A stretch of DNA of 64,000 nucleotides from Liolophura sinensis (taxonomy: Eukaryota > Mollusca > Polyplacophora > Chitonida > Chitonidae). Each line of letters begins with the position of its first letter. The first letter of the stretch is position 1. This document shows positions 23,155 through 34,333 of this stretch, piece by piece. The translations under genes and the position numbers were made by a program. Under the pieces are notes generated by a model, which worked only from the letters and a program-made list of their open reading frames with translations, ran no database searches and was not told the origin of the DNA. The DNA is taken from positions 10,529,504-10,593,503 of the forward strand of contig NC_088298.1 of NCBI RefSeq assembly GCF_032854445.1, read 5' to 3'.

Positions 23155-23680
23155 GTTTACTTTATTTATTTATTTGATTGGTATTTTGCTTGCTGTCTTC
23201 AGCATGATACCTCTGTGGGGGCAACATTTTAGAGGCAAGTACTCGTCCTGCCACAAGGAAATACATTATATGTACACACACCTAATGATTCCTCGTCGTC
23301 ATTTGACTGACAAATTGTCAAATACGCTCAAACACCAAGCATTCATTCATTCGGTGGCCAAATCGTTAGCCAAACTTCCGCTTCGAAGTCTTGAGACCCA
23401 AGGATCAAAAGCAAAGACATTATAAGTGATTCTTGTTGCTGCATGGCTTGGCGCTCAGCGCAGGGAAGTTAGAACAAGGAAACAGGACTGATTTGCCCGG
23501 TATGAGTATAATTTAATTGTGTGGGGGTGTCTTGGGCATGGGACTTTATTGACGGGAGCACTTTGGCGGCTTGAACTCGCTAAGCCAAAACAACACACAG
23601 TATATGTACACGCTGACTGAAAAATTGTTAAGTATGACGTAAAACCCTAAGTATACATACATTCTTATTAGCCATACGTT
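23155..23680. repeat. Cluster of SINE tail fragments
   Basis: Contains a SINE-I tail piece (TTTATTTATTTGATTGGTAT at about 23161) and two SINE-II-type tails: TCGTCGTCATTTGACTGACA near 23294, and GACTGAAAAATTGTTAAGTA then TGACGTAAAACCCTAAG near 23612. Nothing coding is supported. Confidence 0.55.
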
Positions 23681-24479
23681 TTTAGGGGCTATATATTTAT
23701 CTTACTTAAGAATGCAATAGGTAATCAACATAATCAACTCTATTATTGTTTATTTTTTTCCTACTCCGTTAAAGATTAGTATTATTATCTTTTTTGATCT
23801 CCCCTCCATGTGTGCAACGTGTTAGTCCTAACAACATTTTTGCAAGGTCTTACTTTCATTTGTTTCCCTATGGAACCATAAATTATGTCCATTATGTCTA
23901 AAATATGGCGAACTGTTCCACCCTTGATAAGATGCAAAGGATAAAACAAAAGGCTCATGCATTTTTCATTCCATGATTTATCCACATCAGAAAGTCTTTA
24001 TACCTGCAGTTCCCTATACAGACCAAAGCGATGTCATACTTTTCGGTAAGAAGTGGTGTATAATGGGTAAGGGTATACTGTTTGTACTGCGGGCGGAAAT
24101 GTATACAGTGCTGTAAAGGTGGTCTACATGAATATACACGGAAAATACCAAACCTATTTTGTTGATTTAAATTTGGCCTAACTAGTTCATTTTTTTATTT
24201 AATTGGTATTTTGCATTGTTCTTAATTTATCTACTTTTAGTTCTTTAGTCGTTTGTATTGACATGGTTGAGTGTTGTATTGGGAATTGGGCTGCCAATTA
24301 TTAACCTGGGATTCATACTAGCTTTAGCGCATGCGCCGTTCTCGTCGTTTGCTTTATATCACTCCCACAAATTATGTTGAGCACAATGCTGTACAACTAT
24401 TTCAGACAGGAATTCAATTTTCCCCCGATGTGGCGTTAATCCATAATCATTTATTCATACATTCCATTCGTCAGCATGC

Positions 24480-24595
24480 AATCGGATCTGCCGTACATGG
24501 GAAGGTCTTCCAGCAACCTGCGGATGGTCATTCCAGCTCCTGCTCGCCGTTGTATTAGTGAAATATTCTTCACTACAGAGTAAAACTTTAAAGTA
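24480..24595 (+). mobile_element. SINE-I 3' part, diverged
   Basis: CCGTACATGGGAAGGTCTTC then CAGCAACCTGCGGATGGTC and GTGAAATATTCTTCACTAC match the SINE-I body and tail. A middle block is deleted. Confidence 0.68.
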
Positions 24596-25062
24596 GTAGA
24601 TAAATTAGTAAAAAGAAATAAATCTGTAATAGCCTTGCAGTCAAGCTGAACGGACTTGGAGTATAAACATCCTCACTGTGAATATGGGTAAAATGTACCA
24701 GATCTAATAACTGGATACGATCAAGATAAATCACTGGTCAACAACCTGTGATCTGCCGCGGGACTGACCCTTCATACCACTGAGCCAGAGAGATGTATTA
24801 ATATTCAAATGAAAAAAAAAATGATCTGGGAAGTTAAAGTGAACATAAAGTCAGCCAATAAATCTGAATTAATTTACAACGTAGTATTCCAGAAATGTTC
24901 TAAAAATATTTTTAAAATTTCACACCACTTATTAACGAAATAAATAGAAAATTATCGTCAGTACCTGGTCACTCATTTGGTGACGCCATTTTGCCGTGTT
25001 ATAGCTATCTAGAGTGACGTCACAAAACGAGGGGCTCTCTCGTACCATCGTTATTAAACATT

Positions 25063-25170
25063 GTGATAATGAGAAAATACAAACAAAAAGGCTTAATAAG
25101 CAACCAAAGAGTATCACTGACAATGAGAAAATACAAACAAAAACGCCTGATAAACAACCAAAGAGTATCA
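25063..25170. repeat. Two-copy tandem duplication of about 56 bp
   Basis: AATGAGAAAATACAAACAAA followed by CAACCAAAGAGTATCA occurs twice in a row with few differences. Confidence 0.75.
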
Positions 25171-25594
25171 GTTCTGTTCCTTTTCAGAGCCGATATATCT
25201 TTTAGCATCAGCACTCGGTTAGGACGATCTTCGTCAGTACAGCAGCCGTCTTTTAGTGGCTCCGCGCGTCCTCGTCTTCGACCTACATTGGTGTAAGGGT
25301 AAGGCCCAGCTGGCTGTACCGACATCAGGTTATTTACCGAACGTAGTAGGACTTTCTGATTTGCTATTTCATGGAAAATTTGGGAAGATATGTACGTAAG
25401 AAGTCTAGCTTTGCTAAGAAAACATAATGCAACGTTACAATATTTTTCTTCAAGCAATGACCCTTCCTAGGAGGTTTGCTTGCCAACTTACCTTGAGAAG
25501 TTATTACAGCCTCCTGTACAACACGAACGGGCGTTCTCAGCTACCTGCTCATAAATGTGTGGTCCAAAATGTATCAGTTTAAATATAAGTGCAA

Positions 25595-25925
25595 TGTCCG
25601 ACATTCGTATACCATTCGAAGTCCGTAAAGGGCGTCCCATGTCGATAATCGCAAGATCCATTTCCAAAACAACGTATAACATTAGCTCCCAAAGACAAAG
25701 GTAGGTAAGAAATTATACAGATAGGAAATCAAGCCGGTAACACACAAGAAAGAAGCGGTCATCAGTTTTCAATGATGTTTGGCAGACAGTTGATAATCCA
25801 AGCATGAATTCCATATCAAAGTTCAAATTCATAGTCCATGAATAAGTTCCAGGTCAAATAACAATTAAACAAGGTATGTCAGTCGCGCTTTGATTGCAAC
25901 TGTTCATAAAGGCATCATGCTGATG
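25595..25925 (-). repeat. Family B repeat, copy 2, most complete
   Basis: Extends from ACATTCGTATACCATTCGAA through GCAAGATCCATTTCCAAAAC, AAGCGGTCATCAGTTTTCAA and CATATCAAAGTTCAAATTCA to CGCGCTTTGATTGCAACTGT. Comparison with the copies near 34785 and 53595 gives a length of roughly 330 bp. Confidence 0.72.
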
Positions 25926-26461
25926 TAATGAGCATGGCTACCTTTACGGCCCAAATCCCCAGGTTAAGCGGTATAACACAGTTTGAAAATGACGAGCATT
26001 ACGGACCTTAACCTTAAACGATTACGTCTTTCCCGTTAATATGAAAGGATCTCATACTACACGAGGCGCCATCTATGATGTTACACATGACATGCTGGTC
26101 TGTATAAAGGCTGTCTACAAGATAGACGATTACACTCGGCAACCATCGTCAAATATGTTGTTATACACCATGTACGCGACAGATATGTACATGAGGATAA
26201 CAGCGCTGTCTATATGTTTGATCACAATGCAGATCGCCAGAGATTCTGAACGCTCTGTCCATACCTACCAACGAGAGTGTTATACTCATTGTAAAATTTG
26301 AGATACTTAGAATGAAGGCGTTTGATGGAGTATCCTTGACAAACTAGTTTTTGAACTAACAGCTTGTGACGCAGATTAAAGTCATCAAAATTTACGCAAG
26401 ATCTGACAAATGCTACATTGCCAGATATGTAGGATATGTAACATCCGATGAGTGGTACCCT

Positions 26462-27695
26462 TTATAAAATAGTAGAACCAAAGAAAGCCTTATTGCTTCT
26501 GACGTTAATGTAACGGTGACCTGTTTTAGTAAACACCGAGACAATTAACGGCGATATTCTTTCAATAAGATCTTTGCGAGAAATTGTAGTATAGAGGGTA
26601 GAGAAATCCCATGTGGATACGTCTTTGTACGATATATGCATATGAGCATCAAGTTCTTCTGTAAGACATTTGGAGCTGTTAAGAATCCACATGCAGCTGA
26701 CACCTGAACACCCGAATACTTATTCCAAAATGACTTTACTTATTGCAACGCTCTCGTAAGTAGGGTTGACACGAGTTTGGTGGTACATCGTGTTGAACCC
26801 GCAATAAATCTAGCCTTGTATGGAGATTTATGCATTTTAGGAATTCATTAAAGTTGTGGTATTTCTGTATGACGCATAAGTATATTTATGCGCCTTTCTT
26901 TAAGAAAGGTTTTGTGTTTATATAATAGTTCCTCTAGAGTACATGTGGTGGAAGAATACGTGGATGTTGTTGTAGATGTACAGAGCTCTTGAACAAGAAT
27001 TTGATAATAATAATTCTTGCAAATAAAGAGGACATTATTAGGAACCTTGTCTGCTACAGTGATGCCAAATTTACTATGAAGGTCAGCGATTGTTTCTTGA
27101 ACAGTGGGATCCTTCAGAACCTGTTTAACTTTAGATAGAGCATCAATGTCTATACGGTGTATAGTTAAACTGACTTTCTTTTTGACAATCTCAAGCCAAT
27201 CGTTAAGTGCCGAAGAATCCACTTTCTCCCGTTTTGAACATTTTTTAACATACTCCTCAAGTGCCGAGATGATATTTTTGTTAGATCTAATGTTAACATT
27301 TCTCTTTTCTCTATACTTAGGACGCATCACAAAGAGATTCCTTAGATCGTGATTCTTAATAATATTAAGGTCACCAGTTAGGACATGTTTACATTTGTCG
27401 TAGGTAAAAACTAAGGATTCACAATCACAGTTATAGCCGCGAGAAGTATACGTCGCCAAATCGAACTCCTTGATGGCCTGGGAATAATTGAAAATTTTGG
27501 AAGCGATAGGCTTTGTATACTTATAGGATATGCAAGGGGCTCTTGGATATTAAAATAATTAGACACAGCACTACGAACATGAGGTTCATTAAAGATGCGT
27601 GTTAGGTTAATTAAATCAAGGCCTCTGTTTAAATACTTTATCTTCAGAAAGAGTCGATCGTGTTGAGTTTCAACTGTAGTTACAGGGCGATACAA
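26462..27695 (-). pseudogene. CxC segment and partial reverse transcriptase of the permuted element
   Basis: In order on the minus strand: YKYTKPIASKIFNYSQAIKE, then GYNCDCESLVFTYDKCKHVL, LFVMRPKYRE, KVPNNVLFICKNYYYQILV, HKSPYKARFIAGSTRCTTK and WDFSTLYTTISRKDLIERI. These are the fingers and first palm motifs of Penelope-type RTs. The sequence stops before the YADD/LDD-type catalytic motif. Frame breaks occur between blocks. Confidence 0.83.
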
Positions 27696-28119
27696 TCGAA
27701 AATTCGATATTTCTTGACACAGACGTACAAGGTGAGGTGGAACATTGTGACGTATCGGATACGTGTTGAACTACCTGTTTTATCAAATTCAATGGCAGTG
27801 CATATAATATTGTGCGTAGAGCATGCATGCTATTGGTGTCATACAACAATCCCACTAAATAGCTAACTGTAACGTGTTTGTGAATCATGTTTCTATTGAA
27901 CTTCCTCCTACCATGACTGCGAGGTCTGTGTTTATGGCATTTGAATAAATTTGTTGTGATTGTGTCATGTGGTTGGCTGGATGTTACATTGCCAATTCCC
28001 ATAACGTTATCAGTCAACCCATATGGGAAGACTGAACCAAACTCTAGCATCCAGAAAAGCTCAGGGTCACGGATTTTACGTTCAAATTCTACATCTGTCT
28101 CATTTGGTGATGGATAAAC
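27670..28119 (-). pseudogene. Linker segment of the permuted element
   Basis: Contains RKIRDPELFWMLEFGSVFPY then GLTDNVMGIGNV and a Lys/Arg/His-rich part (HKHRPRSHGRRKFNRNMIHK). It connects the endonuclease and CxC segments, as in intact relatives. Confidence 0.7.
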
Positions 28120-28455
28120 CTATTCTATTGTCTGAATGCTGAAATGGTCCCAGTCGTGGTTGGAGGCAGAGAAATGCTTTCCTGTTAGCAACTGTTTATT
28201 GCGCACGGACTTAAGGTGCCCGTTCACCCGTAGATGTAGTTTCTGGGTGGTCTTCCCAACATACTGCTGACCACACTTCTTGCATGTTACCAAGTAAATA
28301 CAGTTGGAGGCGATACACCTTAAATTAATGTAGGAATTAACAGAATAACATTTACCAGTCAGTGAAGAAATAAAAGTGGCGGATGTATCAAATGATGGAC
28401 ATTTAAGACAATTGGTATGCCCACATTTGGAAATATGTTTGCTTTGGGAATTCAA
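28120..28455 (-). pseudogene. N-terminal GIY-YIG endonuclease domain of the permuted element
   Basis: The open segment has paired cysteines (CGHTNCLKCPSF), then CIYLVTCKKCGQQYVGKTTQ with YLV and YVG as the GIY-YIG core, then LHLRVNGHLKSVRNKQ with the conserved arginine, and ends KHFSASNHDWDHFSIQTIE. It lies upstream of the RT on the same strand. Confidence 0.85.
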
Positions 28456-28750
28456 CTAACCGCAAAATCCCATTTTATTGCATCCATATCTGTCTATCTA
28501 CTATAAGAAACCAGACTGACAACCGAAAATTAATAGTTTTTTGACCTGACAACCAGTATGGCGTGACGCTTTCAGCGCTAGTGATTGGCCAAGTTCATAA
28601 GGGCTTCTACAACATGGCTACTCAGAGTGAATTTCCCGTCAGTGCTATATTCCCAATGCCGAGTTTCAGCTTCTCGGCTTTCAAAACTTTGTAGAATTTT
28701 TTTTACACATTTCCTGAAATAACTGTCTCCTATGTCCTTTTGTCTATGTA

Positions 28751-29357
28751 TATCGGGTGGGCATAAAAAATGGGCCGTACTTTGACACTCAATATCTCCG
28801 AAACCCTCTTACGTAAGCTTCTAAAAAATTACACACTCAAAAGCCATTATGTCCTAAGTATACAGACCAGATTTCAATTTCATCCTTGATGATTTTGTTC
28901 ATGGGACCAAAATCAAAATATTGTCAAAAACGCATGTTCCGGAAACTTCAAAATGATGTTCTGCCTTGTTTTACTTGAAAAGGTGATCAGTTCTTTGTCC
29001 GCCGCAGAGAAAACCATCTTGATTCAGCAAAACTTGTGGCAGAAGGGTTTCTCTGACACTGGAGCCAGGCAATTTTTCTAGACGACACTTGATTGACCCA
29101 TGTCACATAGGTGCAGCGCGCGTTCTACTCATGACAATTGGCAGGTGATGAAATGTGGGTCACCGGAAAGTGGGTTTTTTGAAGCTATGTTTTCATTTTA
29201 ACCCTGTGTACAGACTACTCAAGCTATGACCTTGAAAATTGGTCAGTATATTGACAAAATCATGCCATTTGAATGTCTCAAGTTTGAAGGGGTCTGAACA
29301 AAGGATAATAGAGCAATGCAGCATCAAAATACGGCCCATTTTTATGCCCACCCGATA
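28751..29357. mobile_element. 607-bp mariner-like inverted-repeat transposon remnant
   Basis: The left end TATCGGGTGGGCATAAAAAA then TGGGCCGTACTTTGA is matched inverted at the right by TACGGCCCATTTTTATGCCC then ACCCGATA, giving inverted repeats of about 36 bp with one indel. TA dinucleotides flank both ends (28749-28750 and 29358-29359), as expected for Tc1/mariner integration. Inside, around 29000-29070, a plus-strand frame reads LSAAEKTILIQQNLWQKGFS, resembling the N-terminal helix-turn-helix of some mariner-type transposases, then stops. No DDD/E domain is present, so the element is non-autonomous. Confidence 0.82.
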
Positions 29358-29359
29358 TA

Positions 29360-30097
29360 TAGTGGCAGACTTGAAGTTCAGTTTAATACCAGTTCTAAGA
29401 ACACACAAGATTAATTTTATAACTAGCTCCTTTATTAATTGATATTTCATTTTCTGCTTCGTAAATAAAAGGACAGGAGTAACTGGTGATACTGGTGGCG
29501 TCGGAGGGAACGGTGGTAGTAGGGGTGGATCACGATGATCGTTCTTGTCAACTTCCTCCAACCGCTATAATTCACTGATGTTGACTTCCTGTTCAACGTT
29601 CTCCTTTAACATGTTCCTACAAGTCTTATGTTTTGCGTACATATACATACCGGTATAAATTCCTGCTATTTATCTAAATTCAGCTGGCGTTTTTCCGATA
29701 CTCCTTTCTCTCAATAAACACGTATTGCAAGCACACTGACATTGTTTGCGGATGACCTTTACTTCGTCGGTGTTTTTTTATAGGCCCGTCGTTGATCATT
29801 TGTTGTGTTATGTCTCACTTTTTCTGTGGATATACAGTGTTTTTTTTATATATGTGTCAGTTATCGTGTGTCAGGCGTTCTCTTTAGATAAACTTCCTGT
29901 GTACCGTGCATACATAAGTAATATGGTACGTCAAGCCATCCTTACAATTTGACTGCACTTAACTGAAGATATTTTTGGAGACAGTCTTTAATAGTCTTTC
30001 TACTGACGCTTACTTCCCGTTACATTTGTACTGTTATTGTTATCTTCCGCCTTTAGCACAGTGACACCAATGCTGTGTAGACTCTAGGGCACTTTCA
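29360..30097. other. Region without recognisable genes
   Basis: No supported gene. A short Pro-rich minus-strand stretch (about 29465-29540) comes from GGTGG-type repeats and has no support as coding. Confidence 0.35.
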
Positions 30098-30262
30098 ATT
30101 TATTTATTCATTCAACTGGTGTTTTATGCCGTACTCAAGAATGTTTAACTTATATGACGGCGTCCAGCGTTATGGTGGGAAGAAACGGGGCGACCCGGGG
30201 GAAAGACACGATTATCCGCAGGTTGCTGAAGGCCTCCCCACGTACGGCGGGAGAGGACTCTA
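30098..30262 (-). mobile_element. SINE-I partial copy
   Basis: TTGGTGTTTTATGCCGTACT-type tail (here ACTGGTGTTTTATGCCGTAC), then GACGGCGTCCAGCGTTATGG and CCGCAGGTTGCTGAAGGCC. It lacks the tRNA-like head. Confidence 0.75.
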
Positions 30263-30794
30263 GGACAAGGTTGTCCAAAGCTGTATTAGCTAATATCGGT
30301 ATTAAGTCTTACTATATATTTACGATTTTAGCAAAAGCCAGCAACAATACAGTTACATAGAGACCAAATGGACCAGCAGCAGATTTAGTTCATATCTCAT
30401 ACTTCTACACAATTATTTTTGGGCCGAGAAAAAACTGAAGACTTAGCTTAAAGTTAAATATGGCGTTAAATTAAGTTTTGAGCAGCCAGATCCAGTACTC
30501 TGTCTTGTGGAACGTCATTCACTGGGTGAAGCTGGTTGTTTGCAATGAAGATTAAATAGGCCGAAATATTAATATTATATTGTTGAAAATGAGGTAATAC
30601 GCAGGGCAGTGTCCATCAGTAAAGTGCATTTGGATTGTAATTTGTATTCACGAGTGAGCTCGGTTACAGTGTGTAGCAGGAGGACGCTTAAGAGCGCGTA
30701 AAGTAGTTGTTTGCCGCCCAATTCAGTGGAAGTAATAGCTTTAATGTTCTTTTTGTTTTTATTACATATGAGCAATAAAGTTATCAGACTCTCC

Positions 30795-31093
30795 ACAAGA
30801 CGGTAGGCAGGGGCCTCCGTGGCTCAGTTGGTTAGCGCGCCAGCGCCAACCAACCAGAAGTCTCTCACCAATGCGGTCGCTGTGAGTTCAAGTCCAGCTC
30901 ATGCTGGCTTCCTCCCCGGTCGTACGTGGGAAGGTCTTCCAGCAACCTGCGGATGGTCGTGGGTTTCCCACGGGCTCTGACCGGTTTCCTCCCACCATAA
31001 TGCTGGCCACCGTCGTATAAGTGAAATATTCTTTAGTACGGCATAAAACACCAATCAAATAAATAAATAAATAAATAAACAAGACGGTAGGCA
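30795..31093 (+). mobile_element. SINE-I, full length with target-site duplication
   Basis: The element spans about 30810-31078. A perfect 15-bp direct repeat, ACAAGACGGTAGGCA, flanks it at 30795-30809 and 31079-31093. The head GGGGCCTCCGTGGCTCAGTT then GGTTAGCGCGC (box A-like) and GTGAGTTCAAGTCCAGCTC (box B-like) are intact, and the tail is a run of AAAT units. The duplication shows retroposition by target-primed reverse transcription and sets the element's exact limits. Confidence 0.93.
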
Positions 31094-32204
31094 AGATCTG
31101 ATTTTGCGAGACTAGCAGCCTGGAATCTATAGCTGCTAACAGACGTACTCCTGACCTATCCAAAGGCGTTTCGACGCATCGATCAAATCATCGAATAAAG
31201 AATATGTCTTACAAAATTAATCTATTCACATGGTGTTTAACGATTTGCGTAAGAATTCTTCGCTGAAGCCACGACGATCAGTTTTACATCTGGCCAAAAT
31301 CCCGAGCGCTCGAGTAAACTGGCTATTGCTCCTTGTCGGCCTCCTTATAAACCTCCTGTCCTCTAATTTTTCAAAAATATAAAACAAACGTACAAAATCT
31401 CTGCACGAAGATAACAAAACCTTTTAAAGGACCTGGTACGGTAAGGCGTAAAATCGGCCCCAGAGAGGTACGATAAGAAAGTGCAAAAATCAAAATGCCA
31501 GCACAATTCTGTAAATTTTAAAATCAGAAGTACAAAACTTGGTCGAAGTACTCATAAAAGTTATATGGCCATGAAAGAGATGTTTAGTAATAACCCGCCC
31601 AAAATGCACTCTGAATCAAAAACCCCAATTTTTCGTTCAAACGAGGCACTGTGTTTTTAATTGCAATTATGGAGACTATCATTAACCAGAAACTTCCTTT
31701 AACGAAACATTCACGTGTGTTTTTCTATGTGTTGTCAATGTTTTGTTTTGGTTAACGTTTGTCTTCTAAAGTCATTGGTCTTTTCAATATATTAAACTTC
31801 AGTCATCCTGTTTTTTGCTTTAGCAAAATAAAGTGATTTGAACTCTTTGTGAAGTTTCTTTCGGTCGTTAATTGACGTATTTCAGCCACACCCATTCGGG
31901 CACCCTTCATGCTACAGTGAACTAACGAAGTCACTCTGGGGAACATGTTGCACATCGAGAAAGAATTGGAATCTTTGTGATTTTTATGTGTTTTTTTTTC
32001 TGTGGAAACATGCTTTTGTGTGAGTAAAGATATAAAAAGCCAGTGATTTGGGGCCAACTGTAAAAATGTAAGATAAAACGCTCTAGCCGATAGTCAAATA
32101 TTTCTTGTGAAGCGGGCTAGACTAAATTGCTAGTCGGCTGACTGAGTTACCGGTATAAGCTTAGCCTTCAGACTTTTTGTGAAACGAACCCCTAAAGTCA
32201 ATTG
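31094..32204. other. Region without recognisable genes
   Basis: Intergenic, no convincing coding signal. The end near 32175-32195 (TTTTTGTGAAACGAACCCCT) resembles the terminus of a short inverted-repeat element but has no visible partner. Confidence 0.35.
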
Positions 32205-32505
32205 TCACCCGCCTTAAGGTATGGTAGCAGGGATTTTTATGAATGGAGGAATGCCCGGAGTAAACCAACGACCTTGGGCAAGATACTGACGAGCTTCTCC
32301 AGGCGTGACGTACAGAAACGTGTAAAATCAGTTGCGTTCAACGAGTTATATACTGCGCAAACGGCCACACGAATGTCCCCGACCGCTTGTGATCGACACG
32401 TGCAGTGAGAACGCAGGAATCTACAAATTCTCTGTTCAAGGCCGGTTTTGAACCCAGACCTTGAAAGGCAAGCACCGCTACTTGACCACAAGTCGACAGT
32501 CCTAT
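32205..32505 (-). mobile_element. SINE-III, tRNA-derived, minus orientation
   Basis: Reverse-complemented, the right end gives TGTGGTCAAGTAGCGGTGCT (box A-like) and GGTCTGGGTTCAAAACC (box B-like), a tRNA-like head distinct from SINE-I. The body includes ACCTTGGGCAAGATACTGAC, which is also seen in weaker form near 22918. Its tail is not clear. Confidence 0.55.
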
Positions 32506-32544
32506 AATCACAATCCTTAGACTATTTACTGTCTTCCCTACATC

Positions 32545-32650
32545 TTTGAAAACTGATGACTGCTTCCGTCTTACCTGTTATCAGCTTTATTTACCATTTA
32601 TATTTACTACATTGTCTTGCATATTCCTATGGGAAGTGGTATTTGGGATT
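32545..32650 (+). repeat. Family B fragment (inverted relative to copy 1)
   Basis: TGAAAACTGATGACTGCTTC, then CTTACCTGTTATCAGCTTTA and CCTATGGGAAGTG correspond to the reverse complement of the family B core. Confidence 0.5.
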
Positions 32651-32724
32651 TGGAGATGTTATTTTAATCTTGTTATCTTAGTCTTTATTTGTTCAATTAA
32701 TGTTTTAAGCCTTGTCCAAGAATA

Positions 32725-33050
32725 TGTGAGTTCAAGTCCAGCTCATGCTGACTTCCTTCCCGACCGTACGTGGGAAGGCCCGACAGGAACCTGTGGATGG
32801 CCGTGAGGTTCCCCCGCGTTCTGCCCGGTTTCCTCCCATCATAATGCTGACCGCTGTCGTATAAGCGAAGATTATATCACTTATACGACAGCCGTCATGA
32901 TGGAGGGAAACAGGGGGAATCCACTACCATCCACAAGTTGTTGCCAGATCTCCTCACGTATAGCCGGAGAGGAAGACAGCATGAGCTGGACTTGAACTTG
33001 TATCAACCGCATTGGTGACAAGCCGCTAGATCATCCGGGCCGGTTGGCAC
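32725..33050. mobile_element. Two SINE-I copies tail to tail
   Basis: A plus-oriented copy (GAGTTCAAGTCCAGCTCATG to CGCTGTCGTATAAGCGAA, 32725-32872) abuts a minus-oriented copy (CACTTATACGACAGCCGTCA to GCATGAGCTGGACTTGAACT and beyond, 32873-33050). Both have lost the AATAAA tails at the junction, so the locus forms a large imperfect palindrome. Confidence 0.78.
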
Positions 33051-33454
33051 GGATTGACGTTAAACACGCTTTGCTACTGAGTAGGCCTTCCTTTGCCAAA
33101 TGTTTGCTGAGGTATAACGTCTACGAAATGTTTTTGAAAGATATCCGATGATCGGTTATCACAGTAAATGTATTGCAGGCACGTACCCATGCCTCGTTGC
33201 ACATCAACAGTACACAGGGAAGTTAATGGGTACGACAGAAGTAAAACGACACCATATTTGTCCTGTTGTGAAAAGGTAAGTCAGGTAGTATGGGTAACCA
33301 CCATCAGATACATTTAAGACTTGTGCAGTTAAGCTGTGGACACTAGCTATAAAGTACACACAGAAGGAAAGTTACGTGTAGCTCGGAAAGTACACTGTGT
33401 GAAACGTAGGTCTCTGCTCAAGACTGTAAAGCACAGAGCCGAAGAAAGACCAGT

Positions 33455-33576
33455 TATTACCCTAGCAGACAGGTATGCTTCTTAATCTGTTCATAATTAG
33501 CAAGCAGACAGGTATGTTTCTTTATCTGTTCATAAATAGTAAACTGAGGGGTAATTTTTTATGTCTTCATAACTGG
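33455..33576. repeat. Short tandem repeat of about 55 bp split by the LTR
   Basis: The unit AGACAGGTATGTTTCTTTAT then CTGTTCATAAATAG occurs about three times here. Related units resume at 34345-34420, just beyond the candidate LTR. Confidence 0.6.
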
Positions 33577-34333
33577 TGTTACGACCCAAACTGTCTGTAT
33601 TATAAAGAGACGGCTTGTTCGAAATACACGACAGTTTAGCCGCACAAAAAAGTAACCAAAACCAGCAGATTTTATTTTACAACAATTTATTAGCTTAAGA
33701 AGAACAGATAATAAGACTTATACCAATACTAAAGTACTTAAGTTTAACAAGAAAGGATAGCAGTATCTATACAAATACTAAAGTACTTACGGTGTCAAGT
33801 CCAAACGGACGCATATATTCCACTATATATATACCACACAGGCATAAATGCTCAGAGGCAAATTCAAAAGAGGGAAAATCCACAGTATAACTGAGTGTAT
33901 GACGAAATATACACAAAATTCCACAGACAGGGTCCGTGTACTAATAGGCACTGTGTATACAAGAGCACAAATTAAACATACAAGTTCAGACTGAACAAGT
34001 GCTCGGTGGAGATATAACAAAGTCAGAGGCTATAGACACCAAAATTCAGCACAAAAGGCCTACTAAAGTAATACACAGCGAAAGCATCCAAAACTCTCAA
34101 TAAATCTCCGTTCTCCGTTCTCTGTTCTCTCCGTTTGACCTGCTTTCATAGGTCTTATAAAGCCTGGTGGAATTGTCTAGAATAAGAAAATTCCTGAACA
34201 CTTGATGTAAACAAACAGGCACCGAACTGCGCATTCTGGAATATTCTAAGGTAGAGGCAGACAGCAGGCGCTGAACTCAGCGTATGTAAACAGTGGCAAG
34301 CTAAATTTAGAAACGGCAGTCGTGCACATAACA
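33577..34333. mobile_element. Candidate solo LTR, 757 bp
   Basis: The segment starts TGTTACGACC and ends ACATAACA (TG...CA with an inverted TGTTA/TAACA). It is flanked by CTGG on both sides (33573-33576 and 34334-34337), like a short target-site duplication. It interrupts a local tandem repeat. Inside are AATAAA (about 34099) and TATAAA-like sites (33601 and 34156), typical LTR signals, but no open frame. The four-base duplication is short enough that chance is possible. Confidence 0.45.

Larger units (their letters stand above)
26440..28455 (-). mobile_element. Permuted Penelope-like element (GIY-YIG before RT), degraded
   Basis: Read on the minus strand, a GIY-YIG endonuclease comes first, then a linker with FWMLEFGSVFPYGL, a CDC zinc-finger-like segment, and then reverse transcriptase. 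This order is the reverse of canonical Penelope-like elements and matches, from memory, the Naiad/Chlamys group with N-terminal endonuclease. Frameshifts near 28115, 27680, 27480, 26850 and 26700 inactivate it. The polymerase catalytic motif is not present, so the 3' part is deleted. Confidence 0.85.

Noticed and set aside
30810-30920. Functional tRNA gene
   Set aside because: The tRNA-like head is followed by the SINE body and tail and is flanked by a target-site duplication, so it is a retroposon. The heads at 52090, 56778 and 44103 were rejected as tRNA genes for the same reason.
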